Source of the DNA: an uncultured Clostridia bacterium
GTDB lineage: Bacteria; Bacillota; Clostridia; Oscillospirales; Oscillospiraceae
DNA: 32,348 bases
Direction: 5' to 3'
Assembly: GCA_937915065.1 (NCBI GenBank)
Contig: CALDMR010000011.1
Location: forward strand, 1 to 32,348
A model generated the notes under the pieces. It saw nothing but the letters and a program-made list of their open reading frames with translations. It had not been told where the DNA came from and ran no database searches. Positions 1 to 6,570 of this stretch are shown here, in pieces. How positions within the stretch are numbered: position 1 is the stretch's first letter; each line of letters opens with the position of its first letter. Position numbers and translations under genes: made by a program.

Positions 1-625
1 GTCCCATCATGGGGCCTCCGGAAATGATCTTCTCCGGCTCCTCTTTAAAGCCGCCTGCAGCCTCGATCAGCTCCTGATAATTGGTTCCCAGCTTTACATT
101 GAAGTTGCAGGGAGTGTTGACCGCATCACCGGTAATGGTGATGATCTTGCGCATCAGAGGTGTGCTCTTGCATACCGCCATATAAATGGAAATAACTGTA
201 TCTACATTATCTACAATGCAGCCTGCATCGGCAGGAAGCATGGAGGAATTTACCTTTCTTCCGGTTACTGCGTAGATAATGGAACGCTCACCGCCCTGAG
301 GATACTTGGTAAGCAGAGGGCATACGGTAATCCTTGGCTCATCCTTTACAAGCTCTTCCAGCTTTTTGATGGCCTCCGGCTTATTATTTTCCACCGCGAT
401 CACGCCTTTAGCATTGTCAAAGAGCTGAAGGATGACCTTTAAACCGCCCACCAGCTTCTCCGGCTCCTCTACCATCAGGCGGTAGTCGCTGGTCAGATAA
501 GGCTCGCACTCCGCGCCGTTGAGCAGCATATAATCCGCTTTGGCGTTCAGTTTGACATGCGTCGGGAATCCAGCGCCGCCTGCACCGATGATACCCGCAT
601 CCTTAATCATCTCTAACAATTCCAT
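1..625 (-). CDS. pduS: PduS / RnfC-like electron-transfer protein, N-terminal part (cut by window edge)
   Basis: I translated the minus strand by hand from the ATG at 625; the frame stays open to base 1, giving about 208 residues. The start is supported by GGAGGCAGGT just upstream. Visible family motifs are GAGGAGFPTHVK near the N-terminus, NGAECEP, the YPQGGE segment and GGPMMG near the cut end, all typical of the RnfC/PduS flavin- and NADH-binding fold. PduS is known as a cobalamin reductase in B12-dependent propanediol microcompartments, but homologues also occur in GRE microcompartments, where electron transfer across the shell is the usual suggestion. It follows EutJ by 15 bases and is the last operon gene visible. 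The C-terminal Fe-S domains would lie outside the window. Confidence 0.88.
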   Translation of the reverse strand, partial: MELLEMIKDAGIIGAGGAGFPTHVKLNAKADYMLLNGAECEPYLTSDYRLMVEEPEKLVGGLKVILQLFDNAKGVIAVENNKPEAIKKLEELVKDEPRITVCPLLTKYPQGGERSIIYAVTGRKVNSSMLPADAGCIVDNVDTVISIYMAVCKSTPLMRKIITITGDAVNTPCNFNVKLGTNYQELIEAAGGFKEEPEKIISGGPMMG

Positions 626-640
626 ACCTGCCTCCATCTA

Positions 641-1489
641 TTACATAACGATTTCGTCATTCGTACAGCTTTTTGCAATTCCCAGGGGAGTCACAAACAT
701 AGGATTCTTAGGCTTGTAAGTCGGAATTCCGACATACTTCTCAATAATGTCCTCTATTCCCGTCAGGCAGCAGGTACCTCCGACCAAATAGATCTCCTCC
801 ACGTGATGGCCTTCAACGCACCGCTTGATGATATCTGCTACTTTCTCGATTGTCGGTTTTAACACCGGCAGCAATTCTTTATGATTTTTCGGATCTCGCT
901 TGTAGAGCTCCGCTTCGGCAAATTCCATATGCAGGGCACCGGCCACTACCAAGGTGAAATGGGTACCGCCCGTAGGCTCATCGATCACCTCGGTGACCAC
1001 ACCATCTTTCAGGATGGAGATACCGGTCGTACCGCCGCCCACATCAACCACGGCGCCGTTTTTGATGTGCAGCACCGCATTGGCGGCAGTGGGCTCATCC
1101 AGAACCCGCGTCAGTTCAAATCCGGCTGCCTGAACCACATTTTTGATCACACCGGAATCCAGCATCGCCGTTCCCGGCGGGATCGCAGCAGCGGCATAGA
1201 GCAATTCTGTTCCAAGTTTTTCTTCCAGATGCTCTTTCATTTCCCGCACGATCCGTACCGCGCCAATATAATCGACTACCATGCCATCCCGAACCACATC
1301 AGCATACTGGTACGCTCCGGCTACCGGCCGAAATGTCTCATCTAAAACAACGACAACGACACAGGCTGTGCCGAGATCGACGCCCACATAATACTCTTTG
1401 GACTTTTTGACGATGGGATGCTTCGTAACTTTTTCAAAGGCGTCAATCAGTGCGTCACATTCCTGAAATCTTTCGTCAGCTGTTTTCAT
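641..1489 (-). CDS. eutJ: EutJ-family actin/Hsp70-fold chaperone-like protein
   Basis: The 282-residue product has the sugar-kinase/Hsp70/actin ATPase fold: phosphate-1 motif GVDLGTA near residue 36, phosphate-2 motif VDVGGGTTG near 148-156 and an adenosine-type motif YLVGGTCCLTG near 235-245. Length and order match EutJ, a protein found in ethanolamine and other BMC operons and presumed to be a chaperone or reactivation factor; its exact job is not established. The start is preceded by GGAGGTAAT. It sits between the aldehyde dehydrogenase (20 bases away) and pduS (15 bases away), so it is clearly in the BMC operon. Because the signature enzyme here is a radical enzyme and not a B12 enzyme, a lyase-reactivase role is less obvious than in eut operons. 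Confidence 0.9.
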   Translation of the reverse strand: MKTADERFQECDALIDAFEKVTKHPIVKKSKEYYVGVDLGTACVVVVVLDETFRPVAGAYQYADVVRDGMVVDYIGAVRIVREMKEHLEEKLGTELLYAAAAIPPGTAMLDSGVIKNVVQAAGFELTRVLDEPTAANAVLHIKNGAVVDVGGGTTGISILKDGVVTEVIDEPTGGTHFTLVVAGALHMEFAEAELYKRDPKNHKELLPVLKPTIEKVADIIKRCVEGHHVEEIYLVGGTCCLTGIEDIIEKYVGIPTYKPKNPMFVTPLGIAKSCTNDEIVM

Positions 1490-1509
1490 ATTACCTCCGG
1501 GGGAATGAC

Positions 1510-2835
1510 TCAGCGAACAGAGAATCCGCCGGTCAGGGTGCAGCTCCGCTTACATGCAAAGTCCCGCGCGGTGGTAATACCTTCGCCCGTAATATTTGCA
1601 ATAGTAAAGCTGGCCATTTCTTCGCCGTTCAAACCGATGCCTGCCAGCGAGGAACCATTCTTAATGAACACGGTGGTGTTCATGGTTCGGGCTGCCTTGG
1701 TCAGCCGGTCGATGCACTGGGAATGCATCATGGCCGTGTGGCGATAGCCCTGCTCGGTGAATAGCGCAGTTTCCAGCGCTTCATCAAAGTCCGCAGCAGC
1801 AACCAGCGGCACAACAGGCATCAAGCATTCTTCCAGCACCAGGGGGTGCTTGGAGAACGTCCGCATCACAACCAGGCGCACATGATGATCGGGGCAGATG
1901 CCGGATTCTTTCAGAATCTCCATGGCGCTCTTGCCTTCCATCTTGCGAACCATCTTCATATCGTGGTTCAGCACCGTCTGGGTGATCTTAAGCATCTCTT
2001 CTTCATTATCAATGTAGTAAACACCGTTGCGCTCCAGTTCCTTCACAAATTCCGGAATGATGGATTCCACAGCAACAATGCACTTTTCACTGATGCACAT
2101 GATGTTATTGTCAAAGGAAGCGCCGTCGGAAATATCGCGGGCTGCCTTGGCCAAATCTGCCGTTTCGTCCACAATCGCCACAGGATTGGCGGGGCCGCCG
2201 GCGATCACGCGCTTGGGGCTGTACAAAGCCTGGGACATCATCTTGCGTCCGCCGGTAGCCACAACCATGGCCACATCCGGATGGTTGATGATCTCAGTAA
2301 CGATCTCGCCGCGGGATTCCGGCATGGTAACCAGCAGGTTCTTGATGCCGCAAGCTTCCTCAATGGCTTCGTTGATTTTTTCAGACAGGAACAGCGAAGT
2401 CTCCATGCAGCGGGGGTTCGGCAGGTTGATCACAGAGTTGCCGGCTGCCAGCATACCGATGACATTGTTGATCATCGTCGCGCAGGGGTTCGTGGCGGGG
2501 TGAATCGCCAGAACCACGCCATAAGGGAATTTCTCATGCAGCGTCATGCCATTATCACCGGTGACCACTTCAGAAACCAGATCTTCCACACCGGGCGTTT
2601 TATCCAGTGCCAGCACCAGCTTGATAATCTTATCCCGCACATTGCCCATGCAGGTTTCCGCATATTCTCTTTCTGCCAACTCCTGAACGCAGGGCCGCAG
2701 CTTTTTTCTAATTGCCTCAATCACCGTTCTTCTGCAATTCAGGCTGCGGGAAGAATACTCTTCAAAGGCCTTCAGAGAAGCGCACACTGCCAAATTTACG
2801 ATATGTACTTGTTTATCCTGAACATTGAACTCCAT
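1510..2835 (-). CDS. CoA-acylating aldehyde dehydrogenase (EutE/PduP family)
   Basis: Catalyses aldehyde + CoA + NAD+ to acyl-CoA + NADH; in this operon probably propanal to propionyl-CoA in the BMC lumen. The protein aligns over its length with EutE/PduP, with PGVEDL (81-86), the nucleotide-binding GGRK segment (195-198) and catalytic Cys247 in FDNNIMCISEK. I chose the ATG at 2835 (441 residues), which follows GGAGG by five bases; an ATG at 2847 overlaps the upstream stop codon and lacks this spacing. EutE and PduP normally start with an amphipathic encapsulation peptide of about 18 residues, absent here, while the preceding gene begins with such a helix. Substrate (acetaldehyde or propanal) cannot be decided from sequence alone. 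Confidence 0.93.
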   Translation of the reverse strand: MEFNVQDKQVHIVNLAVCASLKAFEEYSSRSLNCRRTVIEAIRKKLRPCVQELAEREYAETCMGNVRDKIIKLVLALDKTPGVEDLVSEVVTGDNGMTLHEKFPYGVVLAIHPATNPCATMINNVIGMLAAGNSVINLPNPRCMETSLFLSEKINEAIEEACGIKNLLVTMPESRGEIVTEIINHPDVAMVVATGGRKMMSQALYSPKRVIAGGPANPVAIVDETADLAKAARDISDGASFDNNIMCISEKCIVAVESIIPEFVKELERNGVYYIDNEEEMLKITQTVLNHDMKMVRKMEGKSAMEILKESGICPDHHVRLVVMRTFSKHPLVLEECLMPVVPLVAAADFDEALETALFTEQGYRHTAMMHSQCIDRLTKAARTMNTTVFIKNGSSLAGIGLNGEEMASFTIANITGEGITTARDFACKRSCTLTGGFSVR

Positions 2836-2846
2836 AGCCGCCTCCA

Positions 2847-3572
2847 TTATTCTTCCATGATCCGAATGCCGAATTTCTCAATATAATCTTTGGCCAGCGC
2901 CGTCAACACATCTCCGGCATGGATCTGATATGTTCCGTTCTGCGGGACATCCCGCAGATCCTGAGTGGTGATATACCTTGCTTTTGCTCTTGTTTGTGTT
3001 TTTGTTTCTATTTTACTTTTCTCCGGCCCTTCCTTTCTCAGGCCGCCCAGTTCATCCAAAAAAGCGATCCCGTAGGATTTGACATCCTGATAATAGGACA
3101 GCACTTTTTTGCGATATGCCGCAGGCTCTTTGCCCGTGAACATGGACGCTTCTTTTTTCAGATACACAGGAAGTCCGTTTTCAATGCACTTCCGAATCCA
3201 GGCTGTTTCAAAATCCACGGAAAGGCACAGCGCTGTTTTAATGACCAAATCCCGGCAGGGGATGGGAAACACCGTTACAGAACCTTCCGCAGGCGTGCAC
3301 AGGTCATTGTACCCAACCACCGCGCATCCCAGATCGGAAAACATTTGCTCTCCCTCGCCCCGTTCCGGCAGGGCCACGATCCTTTGATACTGGCCGCCGG
3401 CCTCTTTCAGCAGCTGCAGATAGTCGCCGCTGTCGCAGGTCATCCAGTTTTGAGGGAAGATAAAATAGGCTTTCGGCAAAGGGGACGAATCTGCATTGAA
3501 ACACAGATTCTCTTCTTCGCTCACGCGCTGAAGAACTTCTCTGATGATCTTCCGCAACTGCTGTTCATCCAT
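2847..3572 (-). CDS. BMC-operon protein with N-terminal encapsulation-type helix and flavoprotein-like middle
   Basis: About 241 residues from the ATG at 3572, preferred because GAAAGG lies at better spacing than for the ATG at 3578. Residues 1-20 (MDEQQLRKIIREVLQRVSEE) form an amphipathic helix of the kind that targets cargo into microcompartments. The middle (PCRDLVIKTALCLS, VYLKKEASMF) resembles flavoprotein/decarboxylase-like folds. A Lys/Thr/Gln-rich linker near 190-200 leads to a C-terminal module (ITTQDL, GDVLTALAKDY) that I associate with ethanolamine-utilisation-type hypothetical proteins (TIGR02536-like, from memory). Its stop codon abuts the aldehyde dehydrogenase translation region. 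Function unknown; it could be a scaffold, a flavin protein or a cargo adaptor. Confidence 0.7.
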   Translation of the reverse strand: MDEQQLRKIIREVLQRVSEEENLCFNADSSPLPKAYFIFPQNWMTCDSGDYLQLLKEAGGQYQRIVALPERGEGEQMFSDLGCAVVGYNDLCTPAEGSVTVFPIPCRDLVIKTALCLSVDFETAWIRKCIENGLPVYLKKEASMFTGKEPAAYRKKVLSYYQDVKSYGIAFLDELGGLRKEGPEKSKIETKTQTRAKARYITTQDLRDVPQNGTYQIHAGDVLTALAKDYIEKFGIRIMEE

Positions 3573-3615
3573 TGCCATTCACCTTTCTTGTTTTTTTAGT
3601 ATGCTTCGCAGGAAA

Positions 3616-3692
3616 TGCTGCAAAGGCCGGTATGAATACTGAGGCAGGCTGTATCCCTGCACATCTTCAATTCAATCGCGGCCTTTGCAGCA
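3616..3692 (-). repeat. 14-bp perfect inverted repeat enclosing a smaller hairpin
   Basis: TGCTGCAAAGGCCG at 3616-3629 is exactly repeated as its reverse complement at 3679-3692. The 49-base interior can form a second hairpin (GCAGG/CCTGC). It lies between the MFS gene and the next operon gene, about 40 bases upstream of that gene's start. No U-run follows on the minus strand, so it is unlikely to be a plain terminator; an RNA processing or stability element inside the operon transcript is my inference. Confidence 0.6.
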
Positions 3693-3802
3693 AATCCATA
3701 AATTACGAATCTGTCACTTTTAAAACGGGAAACTGTTTTGTGCGCTTCTTCCGTTTTCAGTGCCGTTCGTTCTTACCACAAAAGCTGACGATTACTCGTC
3801 GA

Positions 3803-5062
3803 TCACTCAATGCGGCGATCCTTCAGGGAAGCTTCCTTGATGAACAGGGTCAGAACCACTGCCACAATCATGCCGCCAATGAAGAATGCCATTGTACCCA
3901 TGTGGTTGCCTCTGAAGATGCCGTTCACAGCCAGCAGGCAGATCAGGCCCCAACCGTTAGCACCGAGCTGCATCAAGCTCTCGGTCGTACCTTCGGAAAC
4001 AGGATACGCAGTCTCGTAACCCATAACCATCAGGACGGGGGTAACACCGGTCAGGAACACGCCCATGCAGCATGCCATAACGATCATCAGGCCGACGGAG
4101 TGACCCATGATAACCAGGGCCAGGCCGACCAACGTACCGGCCTGGCAAACCAGAACGATGGGCTTTCTCTTCTTGCTCTTGGACTTATCGGAGATAATGG
4201 GCAGAACCAGAGTGGTAATTGTACCGGTAATCGTCAGGATGGTGCCCAAAGTACCGACGAACAGGCTGTCCAGGCCGCCGTTGTTGAAGAACTGCAGCAC
4301 GGGCTCCAGCAGAGTGGTCAGGGTGAAGTAAACGCCCTGCATCAGCCAGAACACCAGAACAGCGCAGATGAACTGCTTGTTCTTGACCAACAGCTTTGCG
4401 CCTTCAGCAAAGCTGACGCGCTCGATAATCTCTTCGTTTGCAGGAGGAGTGGGGGGTGCTTCTCTGGAAACGACCACGAACCACAGGATCATGGGGATGG
4501 ACAGGAAGCCGAAAACCTTCAGTGCGCCGGGGATATCCATGTTGAAGGTGCTCATGAGCCAAGGCACACCGAACTGTGCCATCACAACGCCCAGATAGGT
4601 GGAGATCATGCCCCAGCCGTTGGCAACGCCGCGCTCAGAAGGCGGGAACCACTTAGCACTGATAATACCAAATGCATTGATGATGAAGGGCTGGGTAACT
4701 GCGATACCGATGGTCGTAATCACCAGTGCCGTGTAAGATGTGCCGCCGATGAAACCACGCAGCAGCGTGAAGATCATCAATACGATACCGGCAACGGAAA
4801 CCGTTTTATACCAACCAAATTTCTCAAAGACCCAACTCGCGGGGATGGACAGGGTGATCATAGCCACCATGATGATCATGGTCAGGGCACTGATAGCAGC
4901 TTCGCCGCTGGCAGCATCTGTAAAGCCGTAGAACTTCCACGCATCAGTCACAATTGCGCTGAAGAATGCCCAGCCGTACTGCATAACGGCGTTCACGCAC
5001 ACAAAGGACAGCAGAACAGCCCACCGTCTCTTGTAGAGCTTAAATCCATTATTTGCTTCCAT
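3803..5062 (-). CDS. MFS transporter (oxalate/formate antiporter-like)
   Basis: A 419-residue, strongly hydrophobic protein with about 12 predicted membrane segments in two halves and a central charged loop (APPTPPANEEIIERVSF). The loop after segment 8 contains SDKSKSKKRKP, a typical MFS basic loop. The fold and the KWFPPSERGVANG segment resemble monocarboxylate/oxalate-formate-type MFS carriers, but no substrate motif is decisive. The start follows GAGAGAGGTAATATAGTTT. It lies within the GRE microcompartment operon, between the shell protein and the aldehyde dehydrogenase block, so it may import the GRE substrate or export the acid or alcohol end product. Simple diols usually cross membranes without a carrier, which makes a transporter here noteworthy. 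It is flanked by structured non-coding stretches on both sides. Confidence 0.85.
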   Translation of the reverse strand: MEANNGFKLYKRRWAVLLSFVCVNAVMQYGWAFFSAIVTDAWKFYGFTDAASGEAAISALTMIIMVAMITLSIPASWVFEKFGWYKTVSVAGIVLMIFTLLRGFIGGTSYTALVITTIGIAVTQPFIINAFGIISAKWFPPSERGVANGWGMISTYLGVVMAQFGVPWLMSTFNMDIPGALKVFGFLSIPMILWFVVVSREAPPTPPANEEIIERVSFAEGAKLLVKNKQFICAVLVFWLMQGVYFTLTTLLEPVLQFFNNGGLDSLFVGTLGTILTITGTITTLVLPIISDKSKSKKRKPIVLVCQAGTLVGLALVIMGHSVGLMIVMACCMGVFLTGVTPVLMVMGYETAYPVSEGTTESLMQLGANGWGLICLLAVNGIFRGNHMGTMAFFIGGMIVAVVLTLFIKEASLKDRRIE

Positions 5063-5141
5063 AAACTATATTACCTCTCTCGTAGATCTTGTTTGTTTTA
5101 TCCCCCGCAGCCGCAGCAAAGTACAGCTGCGCAAAATAAAC

Positions 5142-5250
5142 GGTTGCGTGATCACTCAAAGCTCTTTTTTCTCAAGCAGGGGTAGGAACCATGTTCGCGG
5201 TTTCTACCCCTGCCCGGAGATTACGCAAAGGCTGGAGCGCTCACGCAACC
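5142..5250 (-). other. Nested hairpin element between shell gene and transporter gene
   Basis: An outer perfect 10-bp inverted repeat (GGTTGCGTGA at 5142-5151, TCACGCAACC at 5241-5250) encloses a strong 15-bp hairpin (5176-5190 with 5199-5213, one mismatch, 8-base loop). The structure starts right after the shell-protein stop. A weak U-containing tail follows the outer stem on the minus strand. It could partly terminate or protect the upstream message so that shell protein and GRE are made in excess over the downstream genes; that role is inferred. Confidence 0.6.
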
Positions 5251-5257
5251 ACGCCGA

Positions 5258-5572
5258 TTATTCGGATTTGCCTGCGCCGGTGTAGCCGCCAGCATTCGGC
5301 TTCTGGGGAAGAATGGTCTCCACTTCGACATGGGGACGAGGAATGACGTGAACGCTGATCAGTTCGCCGATGCGCTGTGCTGCAGCTGCGCCTGCATCGG
5401 TAGCAGCCTTGACTGCGCCGACGTCGCCGCGAACCATAACGGTCACCAGACCGCCGCCCACATGGACTTTGCCGATCAGAGTAACGTTAGCAGCCTTGAC
5501 CATTGCATCAGCCGCTTCAATAGAGCCGATCAAGCCCTTAGTTTCGATCATACCCAATGCTTCAGAAGTCAT
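5258..5572 (-). CDS. BMC hexameric shell protein (PduA/EutM type, BMC-H)
   Basis: 104 residues with a canonical single BMC domain: GMIETKGLIGSIEAADAM at the start, VRGDVGAVKAATDAG in the middle and the HVIPRPHVEVE ending, followed by a short flexible tail rich in Gly and ending KSE. Six copies form a hexameric tile of the shell facet. The pore loop reads VHVGGGLV, where PduA and EutM have KIGS; the pore serine is replaced by glycine, which should alter what passes. It follows the activase by 36 bases and precedes a strong hairpin region. No pentamer vertex or tandem-BMC trimer is present in this window, so they are presumably to the left. Confidence 0.95.
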   Translation of the reverse strand: MTSEALGMIETKGLIGSIEAADAMVKAANVTLIGKVHVGGGLVTVMVRGDVGAVKAATDAGAAAAQRIGELISVHVIPRPHVEVETILPQKPNAGGYTGAGKSE

Positions 5573-5608
5573 ACGATTACCTCCATAATCTTTTATTGAT
5601 AAAATTTC

Positions 5609-6529
5609 TTAACCGCCGATCAAACTGTTCAGCCCATGGCTCTGAATGATCTTTTGGTAAACTACTGCTTCCTCTCTGGGAAGCGATTTGATCTCGTACC
5701 CCATTGCATATGCTTTGCCCAGCATTTCATACTTGCTTTCGCCCAGCGTATGATAGGGGAGCACATGCACAGTGTCGATATTGAGCGATTTCGCAAATTC
5801 AGCAATTCGATGGAACTCTTCCTCAGATGCGTTGACCGTCGGAATTGTCGGGACGCGCATCACAATCTTGTTTGCCAAGGCTGCGATCTTTGCCGAATTC
5901 TTCCGGATCAACTCATTGCTGACGCCGGTTACCCGTTTGTGGACTTCGGGATCCGTGGACTTGCAGTCCAGCAGCACCACATCCACATAAGGAATCACAG
6001 CTTCGATTGCTTCATCTGTGCCAAACCCGGTTGTCTCGATTGCGGTCTCCCAACCCTGTGCTTTGCAGGCCTTCAACAATTCTCTGGCGAACTTCCACTG
6101 GCTCAGCGGTTCACCGCCGGACAGCGTCACTCCGCCGCCGGAATTGCGGAAATAATGGGCGTCCCGTCGCAGGATCTGGATGATCTCATTGATGGTCATC
6201 ACCTCTCCTTTGAGGGAAAGGGCTCCTGTCGGGCACACATCGACGCATTCGCCGCAGCCGATGCATTTCGTTCGGTCGATCCACTTTTCGTTTCCCGGAC
6301 CGATTGCGCCCTGGCGGCATGCCTTTACACATTTGCCGCATCCCACACATTTCTTCTGGTCATACATAACATCCGGTTCAACTCTCTGAGATTCCGGATT
6401 ACAACACCACAGGCAGGAGAGCGGACAGCCCTTCAAAAACACGATGGAACGAATACCAGGGCCGTCATTTACCGAAAAGCGCTGGATATCAAATACGACA
6501 CCCTTCTCCTGGTAATTTACAGTTGCCAC
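5609..6529 (-). CDS. Glycyl radical enzyme activating enzyme (radical SAM)
   Basis: 306 residues. The radical-SAM cluster ligands are Cys35, Cys39 and Cys42 in GCPLSCLWC, followed by two 4Fe-4S ferredoxin-type motifs (Cys61/64/67/71 and Cys89/92/95/99), the layout seen in activases of GRE dehydratases and lyases other than pyruvate formate-lyase. It abstracts hydrogen from the glycine of its partner, predicted Gly871 of the adjacent GRE, using S-adenosylmethionine. GGGVTLSGGEPL is the conserved SAM-binding segment. The start is GTG at 6529 behind AGGAGGTACTAA. It follows the GRE by 41 bases, so the two are co-transcribed and almost certainly partners. Confidence 0.95.
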   Translation of the reverse strand: MATVNYQEKGVVFDIQRFSVNDGPGIRSIVFLKGCPLSCLWCCNPESQRVEPDVMYDQKKCVGCGKCVKACRQGAIGPGNEKWIDRTKCIGCGECVDVCPTGALSLKGEVMTINEIIQILRRDAHYFRNSGGGVTLSGGEPLSQWKFARELLKACKAQGWETAIETTGFGTDEAIEAVIPYVDVVLLDCKSTDPEVHKRVTGVSNELIRKNSAKIAALANKIVMRVPTIPTVNASEEEFHRIAEFAKSLNIDTVHVLPYHTLGESKYEMLGKAYAMGYEIKSLPREEAVVYQKIIQSHGLNSLIGG

Positions 6530-6570
6530 TGCTTAGTACCTCCTGCTCCTTTCCGTTTTGTGCCTGTTGA

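Noticed and set aside
3616..3692. Third ANTAR site, because the arms contain AAAGGC
   Set aside because: The AAAGGC lies within a stem arm and is not closed by a C-G pair into a hexaloop; no second hairpin plus terminator follows.
5142..5250. ANTAR site or riboswitch before the transporter
   Set aside because: The loop has eight bases without the A1/G4 pattern, and no terminator U-run follows; no known riboswitch core was recognised.
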